Source of the DNA: an uncultured Lentisphaerota bacterium
GTDB lineage: Bacteria; Verrucomicrobiota; Kiritimatiellia; CAIQIC01
Direction of reading: 5' to 3'
Length of the DNA: 64,000 nt
Assembly: GCA_903896925.1 (NCBI GenBank)
Contig: CAITZM010000181.1
Coordinates: forward strand, 1-64,000
Positions 32,144 to 41,062 of the stretch are shown here, piece by piece. Every line of letters starts with the position of its first letter. The first letter of the stretch is position 1. Under the pieces are notes generated by a model. It was not told where the DNA came from. It made no database searches and saw only the letters and a list, made by a program, of their open reading frames with translations. The position numbers and the translations under genes are program-made.

Positions 32144-33889
32144 CTATGGCACCGCAGCCAAGGTCACGTTTTCGACGGCGGCAGCGTGTTGACCCTGATG
32201 GCTATCAATCAGGCGAAAGTCCCGATGGCAGTTCAGGCTGGCCACGCCCGTCGAGCCTTTTCCGCAGAACGGGTCGAGGATGAGCTGTTGGTTCGCGTCC
32301 GCATCGTCCTCTTCGCCCGTGGTCAGCCGTATCAGATGCTCCAAGAGTTGAACGGGCTTCCAGTATTCATCACCGTCGGCCTTGGACTCCGCCCGACAGT
32401 TAAAGATGTTCGGATGCAGTTCCTCTGCCTTACCAGCTACGGTGATGCTGCTCAGGGCGCGGTCTCCCACGTTCACGTACAAAATCGCTTCGGCATGACG
32501 CGCAAAGGTGATGTGACCTTTGACTGGCCCAGCCGCTTCCTTGTCCCAAACCAGCACCTGATGCTTGACGCTCAGCCCCTCAAAAACTTTCAGCAGCGGT
32601 GGCAGAAAAATGTGTACGGCATCCAGCGGACAGAACGACAGCCAGATGAACTGCTTCTTGATGAGTTCGCGTTTCACCAGAACCTCTGCGACCTTGCTGA
32701 CCAGCTCGGCGGCTTTTTCAGCGGAGCCGGGCTCGTCATAATCCACATCGGTTGTTTCGCGCCATGCCGAGTAGCTGCCGTAGGGTGGGTCGGTCAGGCA
32801 AACGTCAATCATGTGCTTGGAGAAGGCGGCGGTCTTCAGCACCTCTTCAGCCTTCCCGCAGATGACCTTTTGTCCCACTTCCACGAGTTGGGCCGCGCCC
32901 GATTGTTGCTGCGCCTCCTTGACCCTGCGTTTCTTGTCGAGCTTGTACAGGACGGCTGCGTGGCCTTTCTTGTAAACCTCAGGCGGCAGGCGGTTGGCTT
33001 TGACCTTGGCATTTATTTCAGGGCTGAAATCAGTGGTAATCCATTGGGGTTCTCCGATTGATTGAGCGATGACATCCCACGCCAAGGCGATTGTCGCTTG
33101 GGCCTTCTGAAACTTGTCCTTATCCCCTTGGTTGATGGAGAGGACGTAGAAAGTGTCTATCCGCTCATCGCCATCCCCCGACACGCTCTCGTAGAGATGC
33201 ACCAACATCTCACGGTGAGGTTGTTTGTCGGGGTCTCGATTGGAGACGAGCCAGTCCTCGTCCTTCAATAGGGCCTCCCATTCTTTGTCGCTGGCTGGCG
33301 GCTTGCCAACGTAGTAGTCGTACGCTTCAAAGGCATAGAGGATGCCGTCTGCCTCCAGTTCGGCCCGTAGGGTCTTCAGGCATTTGCAAACAGTCTGAAT
33401 TTTCTCGCTATCCACTACCCGTTTTCTCTGCGGGTCATCGGGGTCTGGCTCTTCGCCCGTATTGATGTCCCTCCACAATGGGCGTTGGAGCAGGCTGCGC
33501 CGTAGCGATTGCCCCATGACATCATCTTGCCAGCGGATGCTGCTACCCAAGGCATACCAGTAGGTGCGTGGCAGGTCGGAATGTTCATTCAGAAGAAATT
33601 TGAGCCATACCGCCCGCTTGAGATAGAGGTAATTATAGGCCGTCCTTTCAGTCTTGAAACCGCACAGATTGGCGAATTCGGCCACCCGCCCCTCACCGTA
33701 GGCCCCTATCACCTCGTTCTCGATGATGTCCCCAATGTCCCACGCGACGAACAGGGCCTCCAGTCTATTCTGCTGGACAAGGTTCAGAAAGCTGGTCTCT
33801 TTTATCACGAGGCGTTTGACCTTCTCGGCGGCCTTCGCCAGCGCGGTGGCGGTTGACGCCTCGGTCTCTGCTGTCACTTCAGTTGCCAT
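32144..33889 (-). CDS. DNA methyltransferase (beta-class, DPPY) with long N-terminal region
   Basis: A 581-residue protein with ATG at 33889 and AAAGGAACG upstream. The C-terminal half has the amino-methyltransferase motifs in permuted order: TDPPYG (motif IV, Asp367-Tyr370) first and LDPFCGKGSTG (motif I, 539-548) last, the order of N6-adenine and N4-cytosine beta-class enzymes. The N-terminal 330 residues are helical (SFLNLVQQNRLEALFVAWDI, ERTAYNYLYLKRAVWL) and resemble regions used for target or replication-protein contact in phage methyltransferases. No restriction gene is near, so it is an orphan enzyme, perhaps protecting the island or regulating it. Confidence 0.8.
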   Translation of the reverse strand: MATEVTAETEASTATALAKAAEKVKRLVIKETSFLNLVQQNRLEALFVAWDIGDIIENEVIGAYGEGRVAEFANLCGFKTERTAYNYLYLKRAVWLKFLLNEHSDLPRTYWYALGSSIRWQDDVMGQSLRRSLLQRPLWRDINTGEEPDPDDPQRKRVVDSEKIQTVCKCLKTLRAELEADGILYAFEAYDYYVGKPPASDKEWEALLKDEDWLVSNRDPDKQPHREMLVHLYESVSGDGDERIDTFYVLSINQGDKDKFQKAQATIALAWDVIAQSIGEPQWITTDFSPEINAKVKANRLPPEVYKKGHAAVLYKLDKKRRVKEAQQQSGAAQLVEVGQKVICGKAEEVLKTAAFSKHMIDVCLTDPPYGSYSAWRETTDVDYDEPGSAEKAAELVSKVAEVLVKRELIKKQFIWLSFCPLDAVHIFLPPLLKVFEGLSVKHQVLVWDKEAAGPVKGHITFARHAEAILYVNVGDRALSSITVAGKAEELHPNIFNCRAESKADGDEYWKPVQLLEHLIRLTTGEEDDADANQQLILDPFCGKGSTGVASLNCHRDFRLIDSHQGQHAAAVENVTLAAVP

Positions 33890-34256
33890 GTTCGTTCCTT
33901 TCGTCCTCAATCCTGCACGACCTTACAATTTTGGGTCGGTAGCTCCTGCCGCCAGCCCTGCCATCGCTCCACCGCTAAATTCTCACTCATGTTCCATATC
34001 CGCACATTTAGTGTTCAGTGCAATTCCCATCTACGGGCAGAGTAGCACGAAATAACCCTAAAAGTCGAGCGAAATCACTCGCTTATCAGTGGAAAATGCA
34101 CTTGCCAGCGAAAATGTTTGGCGAACAGTGTCAAAATGGATGGAAGTTGAGCTTATTTGGCTCTTCTATAAGGATAAGGCGGCAAAGGAGACGGGAAGGG
34201 GCTGATGAGCGGGCCAACGGCCAACGACCAACGGAGAACGAGGAAACGTGGCAACG
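33890..34256. other. intergenic region between methyltransferase and HTH gene
   Basis: About 370 bases, A/T-rich between 33970 and 34160. It probably holds the promoter of the methyltransferase gene. An apparent plus-strand frame at 34018-34371 is mostly the antisense of the HTH gene and is not supported. Confidence 0.35.
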
Positions 34257-34535
34257 TCAGGATGCCTTGCGGAGTTCGTCCACCGCTTCCACCGCCACGG
34301 CTTCGACCTCAAAGAAGGCCTTCCCGCGCTTGGCGATGATTGCGGGCAGGTTTTTCTCCAGCTTCGCATAGACCTGTTCGGGGTTGATGCCGCTGTGGCC
34401 ATGGAGCGTTCGACTCAACATGGAACGGGAGAGCCCGATGACCTTGGCGACCTCGGCCAAGCTCAGGTCGAAGGCCTGTACCAGTATGGCCAAGCGGTTG
34501 CGGTTCTGCTCGGCAGTTTCCGACGAAGTTTTCAT
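34257..34535 (-). CDS. small HTH regulator (XRE/Cro-like)
   Basis: A 92-residue protein. The helix-turn-helix is at about residues 16-50 (LVQAFDLSLAEVAKVIGLSR, SMLSRTLHGHSGI). AGGATGAC lies just before the ATG at 34535. It ends VEAVDELRKAS. The same ending and HTH core occur in the frameshifted gene at 38554, so they are paralogues. It is probably a repressor of island genes, transcribed away from the replication module. Confidence 0.7.
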   Translation of the reverse strand: MKTSSETAEQNRNRLAILVQAFDLSLAEVAKVIGLSRSMLSRTLHGHSGINPEQVYAKLEKNLPAIIAKRGKAFFEVEAVAVEAVDELRKAS

Positions 34536-35271
34536 GAGGTCATCCTGCTACGGCCCTTTTAACAATTGATTTGGACTCAGGACGGGTCTTGGCCGACGGG
34601 ATGGCCCCAGAACGCTGTATAACGCGGCTGGGGCTGTCCTTGCCCTATGCCCGCCTGTCATCGGAAGCCATCTTCTGCCTCAAGTGCGCCCCGTCCAAGC
34701 GGAATGATGACGGGATGGCGGTTTTCATCAGGCGTGACATCCGCATTCGGTGGGTGGGTTGGGCTCGGCAAGGCTCCCGTTCCGCCTCGTCAATGGGTTG
34801 CTGGCCCGCCGACCCGCTGGGGGTTGTGTCGCCTGTCCGATTTCCTGCCAATTCTCATCCACTCGAAGATTTATTTCTGACTTTCAGAATTCGCCTGTAT
34901 AACAGTAGTAGGTCGGAGGTCGGGGGTCGGGCAAGGGCTGGTAGGGCGTCAATGCCATCAAGGTCGGTCTTGGTCGGCCAAGGTCGCTGCCGTCGTCCTG
35001 ATACCGGATGTAGGCGATGGGCGATGGGCGACTGCGGCGGGCAGCGGCGGGCGGTAGGCGGCGATGGGCTGATAGCAGCGGAGCTGTCAAACGCGAACTC
35101 GAACGTGGAAAATCCAGCAGGCGGCTTGTGCCGAGCCAAGCGGCGACCTGCGGTAAACCCGCGTAAACACTGGGCGAAACGCATCGTAAAAAATAGTTAG
35201 AGGATTTTTGTCAGACATTGAGAATAAATGTACGACGCCCAGAAAAGGCGGGTCACCAGAGAGGAGGTCAT
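34536..35271. other. 735-base region without a supported gene
   Basis: Separates the leftward maintenance genes from the rightward replication module, so promoters for both directions are expected. It contains simple-sequence decay (GATGGGCGATGGGCG, GGCGGGCAGCGGCGGGCGG near 35015-35060). The long plus-strand frame 34571-35200 has no ribosome site and looks like translated low-complexity DNA. Confidence 0.4.
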
Positions 35272-35484
35272 ATGAGAAACAGAACAAGACAGGAGCGGCG
35301 CACCGAACAGATACCCATTCGGTTCAGCGAGGGAGAACGGGATGCAGTCCGCAGGGTTGCCGAGCAGGAACACGATTATCCGTCGAGTTATCTGCGGAAA
35401 CTCTGCCTGAAACACATCGAGCTGCTGGATGCGACCAGCCATGCGCTGCGGTCACAGGCAGCGGGGGCAGCTCAAACGGTTTAG
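35272..35484 (+). CDS. small ribbon-helix-helix-like protein
   Basis: A 70-residue protein with a strong ribosome site (GAGAGGAGG) before the ATG at 35272. The core IPIRFSEGERDAVRRVAEQE, then YPSSYLRKLCLKHIELL, fits CopG/Arc-type or MobC-like ribbon-helix-helix proteins, which bind DNA as dimers. It precedes the primase-helicase and may regulate replication or act at a transfer origin. Confidence 0.65.
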   Translation: MRNRTRQERRTEQIPIRFSEGERDAVRRVAEQEHDYPSSYLRKLCLKHIELLDATSHALRSQAAGAAQTV

Positions 35485-35643
35485 CGGTGTAGGAAAAGAA
35501 ACAGAGGTCGGTGGTAAAGCCGACCTCTGCGCGTAATTCAGGCGATGGGGATATGCCTGTATTATTATACAAGAAAATATCCCCAGAAACCTTCCTCGGA
35601 TGATGTATGTCATCCAGAAAGGAGCGTAATAAAAGGAGATAGT

Positions 35644-38247
35644 ATGGGAACCAAAAAAGAAAGGAGCGAAAGCTACAGCAGTGACGTGTATGAGCAGGAT
35701 TGCGCCCAGTATTTGAGTCATCTGGGCCTTGATGTAGTAGACGGGGACAGTATCAACTGCCCCTACAGGTCATCATCGGACTCAGGAGCCTTCGTAGTGC
35801 ATGGCCCCAAGTTCTATGACCACGCCACCGGCGACGGCGGCAACGTCTGGCAGTTGGCCCTGCGGATGAACGGCGAAGACAAACGGCGGGCTTTGGAAAG
35901 CCTCTGCAAGTCAGCGGGAGTGCCATTCATAGCCGATGCCCCCACCGAACGAGTTCTTGGCGAGCGAGACAAGGCCCTTCAGGCGTTGAAGAAGGTCTAC
36001 GATGCCTTTGCCATCACGCCCGAAAAGACACCCGCGCCTGTCCAAGAGTACCTGAAGAAGCGGATGGTGACGGACAAGACCCGCCATCTCTTCGGGTTCA
36101 TCCCAAAGGGCGAGCTGGCTGCGGTTCTGTCGGAAGAGGAAATCGCGTTGACGGGACTCAAGCACCGCGAAGAATTGATAATCCTCTGGTATCTGGACAG
36201 CGGGAAGCCCGCCTACTACTGCACGAGGGACATCGCCACCAAGGACTTCAAGAAGGCAAGCCGCGAGGGCGGCGTCCTTGAGCATCCCATCTGGAACGGG
36301 GACGCCCTCTATCAGGATGCAAAGGTGGTCTGGGGCGAAGGCATGTTCGACTGTGCTTCGCTAATGGAACTGGGGTTTGGGGTAGCGGGCGAAATCACCT
36401 GTCACCTCATCAACGAGCATCGGGACGAGCTGCTGAAGGCCTTGCGGTGGCGTTTGAAGAACCATCCCGACTGGACGTTCACCATCTGCCTCGACAACGA
36501 CAAGCCTACGGCGGATGGCAGACGGCCCGGCAACGATGCTGCCGAAAAAATCGCGGTATGGCTGTGGAGCCGAGGCGTAGACGTTCGCTGGGTCAAACAC
36601 AATCCCGGCGACGAGAAGGTGGACATCAATCAGCTCCATCAAAACGCCTTGGGGGCGCAGGTCTGCAAGATGATTGAGGAGGCCAAGCCCATCTCCCAAA
36701 TCCTGACCTACGACGAAGAGCTATGCCTGCGGAACCTGCCACGTATGATGGCCTACCAAGACTATCGCGGGGCGGACAGGCTGGTCGCCCTCATTCAGGC
36801 CAACAACGCCAAATGTACGATTGGGGAAGTCATGCGGAAGATGACCAGCATCCCTTGGGCTTGGCGGGACATCTATGGCGACGACATCAAGGAACTCTTC
36901 GTCTTCACCAGCGACATCTACGCCGTGTTTGCCAAAGACCGCTTCGGTCAGAATGACAAACATTACGAGGTCTTCAAGAGTACCGACCTCATTCGGAACC
37001 TGCGGAAGTTCCAGCGCAACCCGACCCAACAAGTGACGGTGGCGAACCTCGACCTCCACTACCGCCGTCCGACATGGCGCGTCTCCAAGGGCGGAATGAA
37101 GTCCAAGGACGAGTTCAACCTGTTCGCGCCTTCCGCGCTGCTGCTGCAAGAGCCCAAGGCCAATCCTGCCGATGCGCCGTTGCCTGACATCTGGTCGCAG
37201 GTCTTCGACAATCTGGCAGGGAAGGCGGAAAAGGAATGGCTGCTGAACCACATGGCGGTTTACGTCCAGACCCTGAAGAAGCCGCGTACCATACCTGTCT
37301 TGGTCGGTAGGCAAGGCACGGGCAAGACCGCTGCCATGCACCTGTTTGGCGATGGTATCGGCGGCTATATGGCGGTGGACAATGCGCTGATTGAGTCCCA
37401 GTTCAACGGGTATCTCATGAATGCCGTTGTGCTGCTGGACGAGTTGGCCAACAGCCAGCGGGATAGCAACCAGCTCAAGAACCGCCTGAAGCAGCTCATC
37501 AACGAAACCCAAAGCATCAACGAGAAGCATCTCCAGCCCGTTCCCTGCGACCTGAACAACTACATTGTCATCGCCTCGAACGAGCAGTCATCCCACGTTC
37601 CCTTGGTCATCGAAAAGGGCGACCGCCGCTACAGCGTCATCGCAGGCGGCAAGGACAAGGACTTGGCGCACGAAGCATGGTTCGAGTTCCAGAAGCTGAA
37701 GGATGCGCTACCAGCCTTCATGCTCTACCTGCTATCACGCCCTATTGATGAAGATGCGGCGTCCGTTCCGCTGATGACCGAGAAGAAGCAGCAGATTACC
37801 GATGCAGGTCAGGACTACAAGAGTGCGCTGGTCAGGGACTACATCGAAGAGATGCAGGCTACGGCAACGATGCCCCAGACCCTCAAGTTGACGGAACTCT
37901 GCAACCAAATCAATGAGAAGCGTCGTCCGCAGTACCAGTACACTTCCAGAGCCATCCGACCCATTCTGGAAGACCTTGGCTGCAAGATAACGTTTCTTGA
38001 CCATCAGCTTGCGGTCACGGTTGAGCCCTTGGGGTTTGTCGAGCCGATAGCATCTAGCGAGGAGGCCGACGGGGACAAGCCCCCAGCCAGCGGAAGCAGC
38101 GGAAGCAGCGAAACCAGCGGGCCAGCGTCAAACCCACCAAACACGCCGAACTCGCCAGACTCGCCAAATCCGCCACCAACGTCCAAACCCGCCAAACCCG
38201 CCACGGACGACGACTGGCTGGGGATGGATGAGGTCGGGAGGGGCTGA
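35644..38247 (+). CDS. primase-helicase (Toprim plus P4/VirE-type helicase)
   Basis: An 867-residue protein with AAAAGGAG before the ATG at 35644. The N-terminus resembles a CHC2-type DNA-binding region (INCPYRSSSDSGAFVVHGPK, YDHATGDGGNVWQLA), but most zinc Cys are missing. A Toprim-like catalytic part follows (WGEGMFD 230-236, CLDND 282-286). From about 510 there is a DUF5906/SF3-like helicase with Walker A GRQGTGKT (555-562) and Walker B VVLLDE (595-600). The last 60 residues are a Ser/Pro/Asn-rich tail. Such proteins start replication of satellites and plasmids such as P4. It is the replication gene of the island. Confidence 0.85.
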   Translation: MGTKKERSESYSSDVYEQDCAQYLSHLGLDVVDGDSINCPYRSSSDSGAFVVHGPKFYDHATGDGGNVWQLALRMNGEDKRRALESLCKSAGVPFIADAPTERVLGERDKALQALKKVYDAFAITPEKTPAPVQEYLKKRMVTDKTRHLFGFIPKGELAAVLSEEEIALTGLKHREELIILWYLDSGKPAYYCTRDIATKDFKKASREGGVLEHPIWNGDALYQDAKVVWGEGMFDCASLMELGFGVAGEITCHLINEHRDELLKALRWRLKNHPDWTFTICLDNDKPTADGRRPGNDAAEKIAVWLWSRGVDVRWVKHNPGDEKVDINQLHQNALGAQVCKMIEEAKPISQILTYDEELCLRNLPRMMAYQDYRGADRLVALIQANNAKCTIGEVMRKMTSIPWAWRDIYGDDIKELFVFTSDIYAVFAKDRFGQNDKHYEVFKSTDLIRNLRKFQRNPTQQVTVANLDLHYRRPTWRVSKGGMKSKDEFNLFAPSALLLQEPKANPADAPLPDIWSQVFDNLAGKAEKEWLLNHMAVYVQTLKKPRTIPVLVGRQGTGKTAAMHLFGDGIGGYMAVDNALIESQFNGYLMNAVVLLDELANSQRDSNQLKNRLKQLINETQSINEKHLQPVPCDLNNYIVIASNEQSSHVPLVIEKGDRRYSVIAGGKDKDLAHEAWFEFQKLKDALPAFMLYLLSRPIDEDAASVPLMTEKKQQITDAGQDYKSALVRDYIEEMQATATMPQTLKLTELCNQINEKRRPQYQYTSRAIRPILEDLGCKITFLDHQLAVTVEPLGFVEPIASSEEADGDKPPASGSSGSSETSGPASNPPNTPNSPDSPNPPPTSKPAKPATDDDWLGMDEVGRG

Positions 38248-38553
38248 CGACGGCTGGCCGACGCCCAAAAACGGGAGTTAGGGGGTTGGCATTTTGCAAC
38301 CCCCGTCCTAACCCCCGTTCATTTCGACCAATGTTTGCAAGGTTTTTCGCACCTGACGGGGGTTACGGGGGTATTTTGAACTATTTTTATATAAGAGAAG
38401 TATTTTATATATCATACAGGATAAAAGTCAGAACTACTCCCGTTTACCCCCGCCCCCGTAGTCCCCTAGCCTACATCCGCCCCCAAGGCAGGTCGGCCAT
38501 CGTGGTTCGCTGCTGGATGCGAAACTTGCACGGCCTTTCAGAATTCATGGCGG
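38248..38553. other. candidate replication origin region
   Basis: Directly after the primase gene. An imperfect inverted repeat (38272-38321) joins AACGGGAGTTAGGGGGTTG and CAACCCCCGTCCTAACCCCC. Further ACGGGGGT or ACCCCCG words lie near 38356-38372 and 38440-38458, on either side of an A/T-rich stretch (38373-38413). Repeated words, a hairpin and an A/T-rich segment beside a primase-helicase are typical of satellite origins. A terminator of the primase gene is the simpler alternative for the hairpin. Confidence 0.4.
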
Positions 38554-38816
38554 ATGGAGGCTCGCTTGCAAGGCAAGCTCCTAACCGCAGGCGGTGCTGG
38601 CCGACAAGCCGCCGCCGTTGCCGAAGCGGCTTGAGTCGGGCCTACGTTTCCAGAGTCCTGTCGGAGAACGATGACCTGACCGGCAATGATGCCTTTTGGA
38701 TGAAGATAGAGCGCAGCCTTGGGAAGCTGGTAGAGGCCCGCAGGGCGCAGGTCTTCCAGCTAGGCGCGGTGGAGGTCGGGAAGCTGGATGCGCTGCGCAA
38801 GGCATCGTTAGATTGA
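38554..38816 (+). pseudogene. HTH regulator broken by one frameshift
   Basis: From the ATG at 38554 the frame reads MEARLQGKLLTAGGAGRQAA then AVAEAA and stops. The continuing HTH text GLSRAYVSRVLSENDDLTGN and the end VGKLDALRKASLD lie in the next frame, up to the TGA at 38814-38816. Adding one G in GCGGC near 38627 would join them into a protein of about 87 residues. The HTH core and the end closely resemble the regulator at 34257 (GLSRSMLSRTL, VDELRKAS). Either a true pseudogene or a sequencing slip in a G run. Confidence 0.55.
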
Positions 38817-38857
38817 CCTTGATGCGTTATTTGACGCCTAGCACCCGAAGCAGCACA

Positions 38858-39679
38858 TCACTTCGGGGTTGGCCCCAACGAGTCCAAGAACGCTACCATA
38901 TCTTTCATGGTAAATGTTGGCTGAGAAAAGTTTCTTGACCAAAGGCCACAGAATATCTTCATAAATTCAGTCACGTCCTTATCCTCGATATCAACAATCC
39001 TTAACCCTTTCTCCCGACTGAAATCGTCCTGCGTAGTATAGCGTTCACTGTCCCCCACTCGCACCTGTAAATTCATAATCATCCCCCTTGGAGCACTTAT
39101 TTGCGCTTTGAAAAGCTGAATACTTATCTCGTACTTCGAAATGCCAAATCGCGCCTGACTATCTGTGACGCCTGACGTGTAGGTGTAAATGACCGCACTA
39201 TGGTGAGTTTCGGTCTGACATTTCCAGCCAGAGGCTTTTGCGACCAAATTACTAATATCCGTTTGGTTGAAGTAGAGTATCCGACGCGAAGTGGTTCCGT
39301 AAAGCAGGGCATGCGTAATGGAAAAATCATTCGTTGCGTAGCTGATTTTAATACACGGTGAAACATTGGCGCGGGCGCAGCATTTCTCTCCTGTCGCCTT
39401 GTTTTTAAACATAACCAATGAATTCGACTGCTTTTTTACGACTTGGATGTAAATGGCCGGCCCATCTATGGTAAGCACGTGGGTGTTCGTTGAGTCAGTG
39501 CATTGCGACGTGGTCACCTCGGCCATTTGCAAGGATGCGCTATAGACCTGCGACGTGGAAATCAGCATAAGTTGCGAGATTAGAGAAGACGGGTCGGGTG
39601 GTGATATAGTCTCGGCCCTTGTCTCCGAAGTAAGAAAGAAAGCAAAGCAGGCAATCAAGGCAATAAGGAGCGATTTCAT
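38858..39679 (-). CDS. secreted protein, unknown function
   Basis: A 273-residue protein with a signal peptide (MKSLLIALIACFAFFLTSETRA). An in-frame GTG at 39688 is an alternative start; the ATG at 39679 gives the better leader. The mature part is beta-rich with Cys pairs (TSQCTDS, GEKCCARANVSPC, GWKCQTE). It lies 12 bases downstream of the lipoprotein gene at 39692 and is probably co-transcribed with it. No family recognised; island-specific. Confidence 0.65.
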   Translation of the reverse strand: MKSLLIALIACFAFFLTSETRAETISPPDPSSLISQLMLISTSQVYSASLQMAEVTTSQCTDSTNTHVLTIDGPAIYIQVVKKQSNSLVMFKNKATGEKCCARANVSPCIKISYATNDFSITHALLYGTTSRRILYFNQTDISNLVAKASGWKCQTETHHSAVIYTYTSGVTDSQARFGISKYEISIQLFKAQISAPRGMIMNLQVRVGDSERYTTQDDFSREKGLRIVDIEDKDVTEFMKIFCGLWSRNFSQPTFTMKDMVAFLDSLGPTPK

Positions 39680-39691
39680 GTTGTTCACCAG

Positions 39692-40141
39692 TTATCTTAG
39701 CGACTCTCGCGTTGGAGTTTGTTCACCTTTCAGCTTCAACGCGGCATTTTGTAGCATGTAATGACCATTTTGAGCCCTCGTATCGGTTTTCCATACTTCA
39801 ACAAGCTCCCACCCTGAATTCACTTCGATTTTCTTCATTGTAATCCAATATATAGCATTACTTTCTTCGCCTCTTTCTACCTGCAAATATACATGATATG
39901 GGTATTGAATTCTGGTTTCGTTATATAGACCAATCCTTGGGGACATTACACGGCCTTGGTCATTTGTTCTAAAGTCGGGGACACCCCCCTCGCGGATAAG
40001 TGCTTCAAATACTTTAGTTGCCTGTACATACTGAAGTAGGACGGGATTATTCTGAGCCTCTGTCGCAATCCGATTACCAACGCACCCACCGCCTGACGCC
40101 ATTATAAGAATGGAAAATAGACCAAGTTTAGCATAGTTCAT
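39692..40141 (-). CDS. putative lipoprotein, unknown function
   Basis: A 149-residue protein from the ATG at 40141, giving a lipoprotein-type leader (MNYAKLGLFSILIMASGGGC). Earlier in-frame ATGs at 40195 and 40174 have better ribosome sites (GAGGATTGC and AGGAACA), so a longer N-terminus is possible. The mature part includes VPDFRTNDQGRVMSPRIGLY and YHVYLQVERGEESNAIYW. Precedes the secreted-protein gene. Confidence 0.55.
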   Translation of the reverse strand: MNYAKLGLFSILIMASGGGCVGNRIATEAQNNPVLLQYVQATKVFEALIREGGVPDFRTNDQGRVMSPRIGLYNETRIQYPYHVYLQVERGEESNAIYWITMKKIEVNSGWELVEVWKTDTRAQNGHYMLQNAALKLKGEQTPTRESLR

Positions 40142-40526
40142 AAAGTCACGTTTATCATAGCTTGCCGAAGTCATTGTTCCTGCAAATATCATCATGCAAT
40201 CCTCATCATCAAACTGGTAAGTCTCTGTAATTGTAGATAGAAGCACTTATATCGTTTAGCGTTGCCTTGCCCTTGGAAGGAGCGAGGAGTGCGAACCCGC
40301 TTGAGTTGCCTACCGCCATTTGCAATTGTTTTCATCCAATACGAAATCACTCCCTTCGTTGCAGGGTGTCCAGAAACATGTCCCGGCGGCTATGCCGCGA
40401 CAGCCTGACTCCAAGTCGCGTCATTACGTCACCGACTATGGAGAACTTATCCATGACAACAGCGTAGGCTCCACTAGCGGGCTGGTCAAGCTTGGAGCAG
40501 AAATGGATGATGGGCAGTTTTCAATA

Positions 40527-40892
40527 TCACTCCCTCATGAGCGTAATTATTGGGGCGTTCACCAACTGCCAGTGGGTAATAGCGAGTCCCATCCACACCA
40601 CTGACGCGACCAACCCGACCCAGATTGTCATCTCGAAAAGCGTCCTTCTTGGTGGGGTCTTGAGAATGCAGGGGATGCCGACCAGAGCCACGACGAGCGG
40701 AATAATGAAGCCATAAACTGCATAGTTTGCCAGCGAATGCGCGGCACCTAACGAAGAATCAACTTGATGCTCCCATTCAAAACGGTAGTCAGACACCCAA
40801 CTGTAAAACATCACCATAGCGGCAGCGATAGCCGCACACCCCGTCATGCTGATAAGTCGCCCTATCAAAACTAGTTTATTATTCCCTGTCAT
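40527..40892 (-). CDS. small membrane protein, unknown function
   Basis: A 121-residue protein with three hydrophobic segments: LISMTGCAAIAAAMVMFYSW, YAVYGFIIPLVVALVGIPCI and MTIWVGLVASVVWMGLAI. The ATG at 40892 has GGAGCC five bases upstream. No family recognised. Lies alone between regions that look like decayed sequence. Confidence 0.55.
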   Translation of the reverse strand: MTGNNKLVLIGRLISMTGCAAIAAAMVMFYSWVSDYRFEWEHQVDSSLGAAHSLANYAVYGFIIPLVVALVGIPCILKTPPRRTLFEMTIWVGLVASVVWMGLAITHWQLVNAPIITLMRE

Positions 40893-41062
40893 GAGGCTCC
40901 ACTCCCGGCAATTGCTTTCGCTTATCGGCAACACAGCGTTAAGTGAAGCCTAAGCTCCGCCAGCGGGTCGGTCAAGCGCAGAGCGGTTATCCAGAACGCC
41001 TGAACCATCCCGAAAACACTCGTCATCTGTTCTGGCAGGGCTACAATGGGTCAGGTTTTCAA

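Noticed and set aside
34571..35200. Plus-strand frame of 209 codons in the island
   Set aside because: No ribosome site; the middle is simple-sequence GC repeats and no protein features appear.
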